Positions 56,313 to 64,000 of a stretch of DNA of 64,000 nt are shown here, piece after piece. This DNA comes from Micromonospora halotolerans (lineage in GTDB: Bacteria; Actinomycetota; Actinomycetes; Mycobacteriales; Micromonosporaceae). The stretch covers positions 3,286,001 to 3,350,000 of the forward strand of contig NZ_CP134876.1 of assembly GCF_032108445.1 (NCBI RefSeq), read 5' to 3'. The notes beneath the pieces are model-generated. The model had not been told where the DNA came from and did not search any database. It saw only the letters and a program-made list of their open reading frames with translations. The position numbers and the translations under genes are program-made. Position 1 is the first letter of the stretch. Each line of letters begins with the position of its first letter.

Positions 56313-58946
56313 ATGTCCCAGTCACGCTGGCGCAGGCCGGCGACAATAGCGGGCGCGCTGGTACTCACCGCCGCCCTCGGTGGCGTGGTCGCCACCAACC
56401 ACGAGGTGCAGGAGAAACTGGGCCTGGCCGACGAGCCGGGCGCCAACATGCCCTGGCACCCCAGGGAATTCATGGAGATGGCCGCCGGCGAGTCGTCGGA
56501 GGAGGCCGGCGAGGAGGCCTTCGAGGCCCGCACCATCGCCGAGCAGTTCGCTCAGGCCCGCTACGCGCCGGGCATCGTCGCGCCGGGCGCGTATTCCCAC
56601 GCGCTGAGCCAGCTCAACGCGTTGCCGGTGACGAAGGGCACCTGGCGCGAGGTCACGAAGATCAAGTACGACGGCGACGACCCGCGCTACCGCGACTACG
56701 CGTCCAACTCGTCCGGCGGCGCCGGCCTGGTCACCGGCCGGATCACGGGTCTCGCGTCGGACAACAGCGGCCACGTGTACGCGGCCGGCGCGGACGGCGG
56801 CGTGTGGCGTTCCTCGATCGGCGGCGGGAGCTGGACGCCGATCACGGATGCGCTGCCCACCCTGTCCAGCGGCGACGTCGTGCTGGCCGGCGACGGTTCG
56901 CTCTGGTACGCGACCGGCGAGGGCAACACGGGCGGCACCTCGTACGTCGGCGCCGGCGTCTACCGGCTGGCCAACCCGACGTCCGGCGCGTTCAAGACGA
57001 CCGACCGGGTCGGCGGGACCGAGCTGGAGAGCACGGTCATCAACAAGCTGCGCTTCTTCGACGGCAAGGTCTGGGTCGCCACCAACCGGGGCCTGTTCTC
57101 GCACGCGATGGGCAGCACCACGGGCGCCTGGAAGCTGGAGTTCACGCCGAACCCGAGCTACCTGCCGGGCGGGGCGAACGCGGGTGACGCGAACGCCGCG
57201 TACAAGAACATCGTCAACGACGTGGCCCAGGACCCGCGCAACCCGAAGCACGTGGTGGTCGCCTCGGCCTGGCGCTCCGGCGACACCTACAACGGCTTCT
57301 ACGAGACCGTCGACTACACGGCCGGCGGCTGGACGAAGGTCAACCCGACCGGCGCCATGCCGGCCGACGACATCGGCTACGTGACCTTCGCCTTCTCCGC
57401 CGACGGCGGCAAGCTGTACGCGATCAACCAGTCGCCACGACTGCTCAACAAGCCGGCCGGCAACGTGAACAGCTACCTGGACGGCATCTACGTCTCCAAC
57501 ACCGGCAACCCGGCCGGCCCCTGGAACAAGATCGCCGACTCGTCGAAGCTGGGCAACTCCGGCTCGGCGCTCAAGCAGACCGTGATGGGGAAGGGCTACG
57601 GTCCGGGCATCCAGGCCTGGTACAACCAGTTCCTGGCGGTGGACCCGGCCAACCCGAACCACGTCTGGGCGGGCCTGGAGGAGGTCTACGAGTCGACCGA
57701 CGCCGGTGCCAACTGGAGGACCGTCGGCCCGTACTGGAACTTCAACTTCTCCTGCTGGAACATCCACGACGCTCAGAACACCTGCAACAAGACCACCCAC
57801 TCCGACCAGCACTCGGTGGCCGTGGGCAACGGCTTCGTCTACGTCGGCAACGACGGCGGCGTCTACCGGCGGCCGATCAACGGAAAGACCGACAGGGACG
57901 GGCACGCCACCGACTGGCAGAGCCTCAACGACGGGACCATCGACGCGCTCCAGTACTACTCGGTGGCGCTGGGCCAGGACCCGGCCAGGGCCGGCACCGT
58001 CGTCTCCGGCGGTCTGCAGGACAACGGCACCTCGATCCTGCGCCCCGGCGACACCCGGATGGGCTCGCACTTCGGCGGTGACGGCGGCGACTCCCAGGCC
58101 GACCCGGCGAACGGCTGCCGGCAGGTCCAGGAGTACACCAACCTGGCCATGCGGGTGACCGAGAACTGCAACGCCAACACCGGCTCGGGCACCCAGGCGG
58201 ACTCCACGTCGCGGGACATCCAGCCGTACACCGGCGCGCCCGGCGACGAGCTGGCCCGGTTCATCGCGCCGTTCGCGCCCGACGACCACGACGCGAACGT
58301 CTGGGTCGCCGGTGGCCAGCACGTCTGGGTCAACACGAAGGGCTACTCGATCCAGAACGGCAAGGGCTGGACCAACGTGTTCGACCTGGGCGCCGGTCGC
58401 ACCGCCACCTCGGTGGCGGTCTCCGGTGGCACGGCGTACGTCGGCTGGTGCGGCCCGTGCAACAACGCCGGCTTCGCCCGGGGCCTCGCGGTCGGCAAGG
58501 TCACCGACCCGTCGAGCTGGCACCAGGTCGCCCTGCCGGGTGACTTCCCCAACCGGTTCCTCCAGGGCGTCGGGATCGACCCGGCGAACCCGTCGCACGC
58601 CTACCTCGCGGTCAACGGCTTCTCCCGCCGGTTCACCGAGGGGCCGGGCGCCGGCTTCGGTCACGTCTTCGAGACCAGCGACGCGGGCGCGACCTGGAAG
58701 GACGTCTCGGCGAACCTGCCGGACGTGCCGGCCAGCTCGATCAAGGAGCTGTCCAACGGCGGTCTGGTGCTCGCCACCGACCTGGCCACGTTCTACCGCG
58801 CCCCCGGCGCCACCGACTGGCAGCGGCTCGGCGCCGGCCTGCCGCTGACCGTCGGCATGGACGTCGAGTACAACGCGGCCGACAACTCGGTCTACGTCGC
58901 GACCCACGGCCGCGGCATCTGGGCGTTCAACCTCGCCCAGCTCTGA
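56313..58946 (+). CDS. Secreted BNR/Asp-box beta-propeller protein (sialidase/xyloglucanase-like fold)
   Basis: An 877-aa exported protein. The signal peptide is MSQSRWRRPATIAGALVLTAALGGVVA. After an acidic region of about 70 residues, repeated propeller blades follow, with Asp-box-like turns STDAGANWRTV and TSDAGATWKDV and blade phrases such as GRITGLASDNSGHVYAAGADGGVWRS. A cysteine-rich segment lies mid-chain (FSCWNIHDAQNTC). This architecture is annotated as glycosyl hydrolase or VPS10-like in other actinomycetes, but I see no certain catalytic residues, so enzymatic activity is not shown. GGGAGGA precedes the ATG at 56313. It converges on the dpp operon. Confidence 0.85.
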   Translation: MSQSRWRRPATIAGALVLTAALGGVVATNHEVQEKLGLADEPGANMPWHPREFMEMAAGESSEEAGEEAFEARTIAEQFAQARYAPGIVAPGAYSHALSQLNALPVTKGTWREVTKIKYDGDDPRYRDYASNSSGGAGLVTGRITGLASDNSGHVYAAGADGGVWRSSIGGGSWTPITDALPTLSSGDVVLAGDGSLWYATGEGNTGGTSYVGAGVYRLANPTSGAFKTTDRVGGTELESTVINKLRFFDGKVWVATNRGLFSHAMGSTTGAWKLEFTPNPSYLPGGANAGDANAAYKNIVNDVAQDPRNPKHVVVASAWRSGDTYNGFYETVDYTAGGWTKVNPTGAMPADDIGYVTFAFSADGGKLYAINQSPRLLNKPAGNVNSYLDGIYVSNTGNPAGPWNKIADSSKLGNSGSALKQTVMGKGYGPGIQAWYNQFLAVDPANPNHVWAGLEEVYESTDAGANWRTVGPYWNFNFSCWNIHDAQNTCNKTTHSDQHSVAVGNGFVYVGNDGGVYRRPINGKTDRDGHATDWQSLNDGTIDALQYYSVALGQDPARAGTVVSGGLQDNGTSILRPGDTRMGSHFGGDGGDSQADPANGCRQVQEYTNLAMRVTENCNANTGSGTQADSTSRDIQPYTGAPGDELARFIAPFAPDDHDANVWVAGGQHVWVNTKGYSIQNGKGWTNVFDLGAGRTATSVAVSGGTAYVGWCGPCNNAGFARGLAVGKVTDPSSWHQVALPGDFPNRFLQGVGIDPANPSHAYLAVNGFSRRFTEGPGAGFGHVFETSDAGATWKDVSANLPDVPASSIKELSNGGLVLATDLATFYRAPGATDWQRLGAGLPLTVGMDVEYNAADNSVYVATHGRGIWAFNLAQL

Positions 58947-58960
58947 CCGGCCACCCGTGT

Positions 58961-59000
58961 GGAGGCCCCGTCCCCCCTTCCTCCGGGGGACGGGGCCTCC
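58961..59000. terminator. Terminator between propeller gene and dppF
   Basis: A 16-bp perfect stem (58961-58976 with 58985-59000, 8-nt loop) between convergent genes. Confidence 0.85.
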
Positions 59001-59013
59001 GTCGTTGCTCGCG

Positions 59014-60025
<1,012 letters not shown>

Positions 60026-60042
<17 letters not shown>

Positions 60043-61063
60043 CACGGACCTCCTGCGCGAAGTGGCACGCGCTGGTCCGGCCGTCGCCGAGGACCAGGTC
60101 GTGCGGCACCACGTCCACGCAGACCTGCTGCACGTACGGGCACCGGGGGTGGAACGGGCAGCCGGACGGGATCCGCATGAGGTTCGGCGGCAACCCCTTG
60201 ATCGTCGACAGCGCCTGGCCGCGGACGTCCAGGCGCGGGATCGACTCCAGCAACCCCTTGGTGTACGGGTGGGCCGGAGCCCGGTACAGCGAGCGCACGT
60301 CGGCGTGCTCGACGATCCGGCCGGCGTACATGACGGCGATGCGGTCCGCGACGCCGGCGACCACGCCGAGGTCGTGGGTGATCAGGATCATCGCCATGTT
60401 CAGGTCGCGGCGCAGGTCGGCCAGCAGGTCCATGATCTGGGCCTGCACGGTGACGTCGAGCGCCGTGGTCGGCTCGTCGGCGATGAGCACCTTCGGGTCC
60501 AGGGCGAGCGCCATGGCGATCATGACGCGCTGCCGCATGCCCCCGGAGAACTGGTGCGGGTAGTCGCCGAGCCGCTTCGCCGCGGCCGGGATCTTCACGA
60601 GGTCCATGAGCTCGACGGCCCGCCGGCGGGCGTCGCCCCGGGACATCCCCTCCCGCTGGCGCAGCGTCTCGCCGATCTGCCAGCCGACCGGGAAGACCGG
60701 GTTCAACGCGGAGAGCGCGTCCTGGAAGATCATCGCGATCTCCTTGCCGCGCACCTGCCGGCGCTGCTCCTCCGACTGGGTCAGCAGGTCCCGGCCCTGA
60801 TAGAGGATCTGGCCGGAGCGGACGTGCGCCGGGGGCGTGTCCAGGATGCCCATGATGGCCTGGGCGGTGACCGACTTGCCGGAGCCGGACTCGCCGAGCA
60901 CGGCCAGGGTCTCGCCCGCGTCGAGGTGGTAGGTCACCCCGTTGATCACCTTGGCCACGCCCTCGTTCGTGCGGAACTCGACGTGCAGGTCCCGTACCTC
61001 GAGCAGGTGGCCACCGGGCGGGGTGGGGGAGGCCGGCGTGGGCCGGACCGCGGACTGGGTCAT
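60026..61063 (-). CDS. dppD: Oligopeptide/dipeptide ABC transporter ATPase (DppD type)
   Basis: A 345-aa ATPase: Walker A GESGSGKS, signature [10 protein letters not shown], Walker [14 protein letters not shown]-loop ITHD, and the cysteine set [14 protein letters not shown]...ACHF. It is a close paralogue of OppD (shared [25 protein letters not shown]). ATG at 61063, 7 bp after the dppC stop, so it is in the same operon. Confidence 0.94.
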
Positions 61064-61070
61064 GAGGTTC

Positions 61071-62027
61071 TCACCGCAGCTTCGGGTCGAAGGCGTCGCG
61101 GATCGCGTCGCCCAGCATGATGAAGGCGAGGACGGTCAGCGCCAGGAAGGCGGAGGGCGCGATCAGCGGGGTCGCCGCCTCGCGCATGTGGATCCGGCCC
61201 GTGTCGATGTCCTGGCCCCAGGAGATGGTCGGGGCCTTCAGGCCGATGCCGAGGAAGCTCAGCGTCGCCTCGGCGGCGATGAACGAGCCGAGCGCGATGG
61301 TGAGCACCACGATCGCCGGGGCGAGCGCGTTCGGCAGGATGTGCCGCCACATGATCCGGCCGTTGCGGGCGCCGAGCATCCGGGCCGCGGCGACGTAGTC
61401 CTGCTCCTTGGCGGTGATCACCGAGGAGCGGACCACCCGCGCCGCGGTGGTCCAGCCGAGCACCGCCAGCACGAAGATCACCGCGAACAGCCGGACGTTG
61501 TCGCTGCTGGTGCTCAGCCGCTTGAGCAGCACGATCGCGGCGAGCAGCAGCGGGATGCCGAGCACGATGTCGATCACGCGGGAGAGCACCGCGTCGACCC
61601 AGCCGCCGAAGTAGCCGGCGAGCATGCCGACGATCAGCGCGATCACGCCGGTGGCCAGCGCGGCGAGGGCACCCACCAGCAGCGAGGCGCGTGTGCCGTA
61701 GACCGCCCGGGCGTAGACGTCGCAGCCCTGGAAGTCGTACCCGAAGATGGCCCCGCCGGACGGCCCGGCGTGCTGCCGGGAGAGCAGGCAGTCACGCGGG
61801 TCGTTGGCGGTGAACAGCGACGGCACCGCGGCCATCGCGGTGATGAGCACGACCAGGCCCAGGCTGACCCAGAAGATCGGGTTGCGGCGCAGGTCCCGCC
61901 AGGCGTCGCCGGCCAGGCTGCGCGGCTTGTGCGCCTCGGCGACCTTGTTGGGCGCGCCCGGCTCGCCGGAGACACCCCGCCGCGCGGCCTGGTTCTCCGT
62001 GGCCGCCACGGTTTCGAAGTCACTCAT
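61071..62027 (-). CDS. dppC: Peptide ABC transporter permease (DppC type)
   Basis: A 318-aa membrane permease with six helices after a cytoplasmic N-terminus (LAGDAWRDLRRNPIFWVSLGLVVL). Its EAA loop is VAAARMLGARNGRIMWRHILPNALAPAIV, and it ends DAFDPKLR. The start overlaps the dppB stop by 8 bp, exactly as oppB/oppC do in the other operon. Confidence 0.94.
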   Translation of the reverse strand: MSDFETVAATENQAARRGVSGEPGAPNKVAEAHKPRSLAGDAWRDLRRNPIFWVSLGLVVLITAMAAVPSLFTANDPRDCLLSRQHAGPSGGAIFGYDFQGCDVYARAVYGTRASLLVGALAALATGVIALIVGMLAGYFGGWVDAVLSRVIDIVLGIPLLLAAIVLLKRLSTSSDNVRLFAVIFVLAVLGWTTAARVVRSSVITAKEQDYVAAARMLGARNGRIMWRHILPNALAPAIVVLTIALGSFIAAEATLSFLGIGLKAPTISWGQDIDTGRIHMREAATPLIAPSAFLALTVLAFIMLGDAIRDAFDPKLR

Positions 62028-62958
62028 AGCGGATCCTCGGGTCGAGTACGGCGTACAGGACGTCCACCACCAGGTTGGAGATCAGGTAGACCACGACGAG
62101 CACGCTGACGATGCCCACCACCAGGGGGCCGTCCTCGGTGCGGATGCCGCGGAACAGGTTGAAGCCGACACCGGGGATGTTGAACACGCCCTCGGTGATG
62201 ATCGCGCCGCTCATCAGGTTGCCCAGCTCGACGCCGAGGAAGGTGACCACCGGGATGAGCGAGTTGCGCAGCACGTGCACGCTGACGATCCGGCGCTTGA
62301 CCAGGCCCTTGGACCGGGCGGTCCGGACGTAGTCGGCGCGCAGGTTCTCCGCCACCGAGGTGCGGGTCAGCCGCAGGGCGGTGGCCAGCGACAGCGAGCC
62401 GAGCACGATGCCGGGCAGCAGCAGCGCGTAGAAGCTGGGTTGGGTGCCGGCGGTGGGCGGGAAGAGCTGCCACTTGACGCCGAGGAAGTACTGCGCGAGC
62501 GGCGCCAGGACGATGGTCGGGATGCCCAGCACCAGCAGGGTGAGCACCAGCGTCGAGTTGTCGAAGATGCCGGCCCGGCGGATGCCGGCGATCACGCCGG
62601 CGGTGACGCCGAAGACGATGGCCACGGCGAGCGCGATGAGCGCGAGCCGCACCGTGACCGGCCAGGCCTGCTGGAGGATGTCGCCGATCTGCCGGCCGGT
62701 GAGCGACTGGCCGAGGTCGCCCTGGAGCAGGTTCTTGACGTAGTCGAGGTAGCGGTAGAAGAAGCCGCCCACGCCGGTCTGGTCGAGGTGGTACTTCTGC
62801 GTCAGGTATGCCCGCTGGGCCGCCGTCACCGGCCGCTCCCCGGCGAGGGCCTGGATCGGGTCGCCCTGCCCGGCGAACATCAGCGCGTAGACGATCAGCG
62901 TGGTCCCGAAGAACGCGAGGACCATCTGCAGGAGGCGCCGCAGGATGAAGCGGAACAT
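62020..62958 (-). CDS. dppB: Peptide ABC transporter permease (DppB type)
   Basis: A 312-aa permease beginning MFRFILRRLLQMVLAFFGTTLIVYALMF, with EAA loop VRTARSKGLVKRRIVSVHVLRNSLIPVVT and the C-terminus VLYAVLDPRIRYE, shared with OppB. The ATG at 62958 follows GGAGAG; upstream translation is Pro/Arg-rich and belongs to the hairpin-containing spacer. It pairs with DppC to form the channel. Confidence 0.94.
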   Translation of the reverse strand: MFRFILRRLLQMVLAFFGTTLIVYALMFAGQGDPIQALAGERPVTAAQRAYLTQKYHLDQTGVGGFFYRYLDYVKNLLQGDLGQSLTGRQIGDILQQAWPVTVRLALIALAVAIVFGVTAGVIAGIRRAGIFDNSTLVLTLLVLGIPTIVLAPLAQYFLGVKWQLFPPTAGTQPSFYALLLPGIVLGSLSLATALRLTRTSVAENLRADYVRTARSKGLVKRRIVSVHVLRNSLIPVVTFLGVELGNLMSGAIITEGVFNIPGVGFNLFRGIRTEDGPLVVGIVSVLVVVYLISNLVVDVLYAVLDPRIRYE

Positions 62959-63109
62959 GCTTGCCAGTCTCTCCGGAAAAGCGCGAAAGGGGCGCGGGAT
63001 GACATCTCTGGCGTACCGGAAGTTGGCCACCGGTGCCCTCCGGCCCGGTGGAGCCGGCGCCGGGACTACCGGCCCGCGGGGTGCCGGCGGCCTGGGCCGC
63101 CACGTGCGC

Positions 63110-63139
63110 CGGGCCACCCGGGTCGCCCCGGGTGGCCCG
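63110..63139 (-). terminator. Intercistronic hairpin dppA-dppB
   Basis: A perfect 13-bp stem CGGGCCACCCGGG / CCCGGGTGGCCCG with loop TCGC, 13 bp after the dppA stop on the minus strand. Confidence 0.72.
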
Positions 63140-63152
63140 TCCCACGGTCAGC

Positions 63153-64000
63153 TCAGCTGGCCGCCTCGATCTTGACGAGGTTGACCCGCTGGAACAGGTC
63201 CATCTGGACGTTCTTGACCTTGCTGGAGTGCCCGTACACGTTCTCGCCGAAGCGGAGCGGGATCACCGGCATGTCCTTGGCCAGGATGTCCTCGGCCTGC
63301 TGGTACTTCTTGATCGCCTCTTCCTCGGTGGGCGCGGCCGAGCCCTCCTTGACCAGGCGGTCGAACTCCGGGTTGCTGTAGCCGTAGTAGTTCGACGAAC
63401 CGTTGGTGCTGTACAGCGGGCCGAGGTAGTCCTCCATGGACGGGTAGTCCATGACCCAGCCCATGCGGAACAGGCCCACCGGCTGCTTCTTCTCGACCTT
63501 GGTCAGCAGGTCGGCGAACTTCGGCTCGGCCGAGCCGACGCAGTCGACGCCCAGGTTGGCCTTGAGCTGGTTGCAGGTCGCGTCGACCCAGTCCTTGTGA
63601 CCGCCGTCCCCGTTGTAGGAGATGGTGATCTTCGACGGGCCGCCGGCGGCCTGGTAGAGCTTCTTGGCCTCGGCCGGGTTGAACTGACCCGCGGCACCCG
63701 TGGTGTTGTCCCGGTAGCCCGGCAGGACCGGCGAGACGAACGAGCGGGCCGACTGCTGCGAACCCTTGAAGATCGACTTGGTGATCTCGTCACGGTCGAT
63801 CGCCATCGAGATCGCCTTGCGCACGTCCGGCTTGCTGTAGTCCTTCTCGAAGGTCGGGAAGGCCAGGAACTGGAACGACGACATCGGGCTGGTCTGGTAG
63901 TTGTCGCCCAGGTCGGTCGGCGCGGTGCTCAGGTTCTCGGTCGGGATGGTCGGCAGCACGTCGAGGTTGTCCGACTGCAGGTCCGAGTACGCCGCGGTGA
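63153..64000 (-). CDS. dppA: Peptide ABC transporter substrate-binding protein, C-terminal part (DppA type)
   Basis: The last 282 codons of a family-5 solute-binding protein; the N-terminus lies beyond the right edge. Segments FEKDYSKPDVRKAISMAIDRDEITKSIF and YSNPEFDRLVKEGSAAPTEEEAIKKYQQAEDILAKDMPVIPLRFGENV correspond to those of OppA in the plus-strand operon, though the two are clearly diverged. The reading frame continues unbroken to base 64000. It heads the minus-strand dppABCDF operon and should be a surface lipoprotein. Confidence 0.93.
   Translation of the reverse strand, partial: TAAYSDLQSDNLDVLPTIPTENLSTAPTDLGDNYQTSPMSSFQFLAFPTFEKDYSKPDVRKAISMAIDRDEITKSIFKGSQQSARSFVSPVLPGYRDNTTGAAGQFNPAEAKKLYQAAGGPSKITISYNGDGGHKDWVDATCNQLKANLGVDCVGSAEPKFADLLTKVEKKQPVGLFRMGWVMDYPSMEDYLGPLYSTNGSSNYYGYSNPEFDRLVKEGSAAPTEEEAIKKYQQAEDILAKDMPVIPLRFGENVYGHSSKVKNVQMDLFQRVNLVKIEAAS

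Noticed and set aside
55398..58946. A secondary-metabolite or polysaccharide-degradation cluster around the propeller
   Set aside because: Neighbours are purH, an unrecognised secreted protein and a peptide importer; no other carbohydrate-active or biosynthetic genes.

Overview
The window is chromosomal DNA of a high-GC Gram-positive actinomycete. Codons are strongly G/C at third positions, and GTG and TTG starts are common. Actinobacterial markers include a WhiB protein, a His-tailed GroEL1, GuaB3 and PerM. Gene content and style suggest the Micromonosporaceae (Micromonospora-like), but this is inference. I see no rRNA, tRNA, CRISPR array, insertion sequence or prophage.

Layout. 1-1354: start of a xylose-type sugar ABC operon (minus). 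1565-4550: YbaK deacylase, methionine aminopeptidase with a divergent small XRE regulator, and a THUMP-like methyltransferase. 4655-6948: groES-groEL under two CIRCE operators. 7016-11764: a membrane Moco oxidoreductase, LtrA, an SDR and its LysR neighbour. 11898-24271: a block resembling the M. tuberculosis guaA-choD-guaB3-guaB2-Rv3412-whiB3-groEL1 region and the Streptomyces wblD-bldM-guaB region, with two M1 aminopeptidase lipoproteins and an LCP protein inserted. 24279-34135: PspC proteins, two double-Nudix genes, pssA/psd, and a LiaFSR-like three-component envelope-stress system. 34163-34898: a frameshifted PIG-L deacetylase. 35330-41089: an oppABCDF operon. 41173-55397: a block resembling M. 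tuberculosis Rv0948c-Rv0957 (chorismate mutase, uvrD1/pcrA, M23 peptidase, sucCD, perM, purN, purH). 55658-58946: a secreted protein and a secreted beta-propeller. 59014-64000: a second, paralogous opp/dpp operon on the minus strand, cut by the window end.

Functional themes. GMP synthesis (guaB, guaA) and late IMP synthesis (purN, purH) lie together with TCA-cycle succinyl-CoA synthetase. Envelope functions are numerous: LCP, M23 endopeptidases, PE synthesis, PspC/LiaF and PerM.

The most interesting observations are regulatory. A putative Phe/Tyr-rich leader peptide plus terminator precedes chorismate mutase. The same tandem CCCTGA-type site lies upstream of two PspC operons. Stable hairpins follow the first gene of three ABC operons and groES. 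Many genes have a TANNNT hexamer 6-9 nt before the start codon, which implies leaderless mRNAs.
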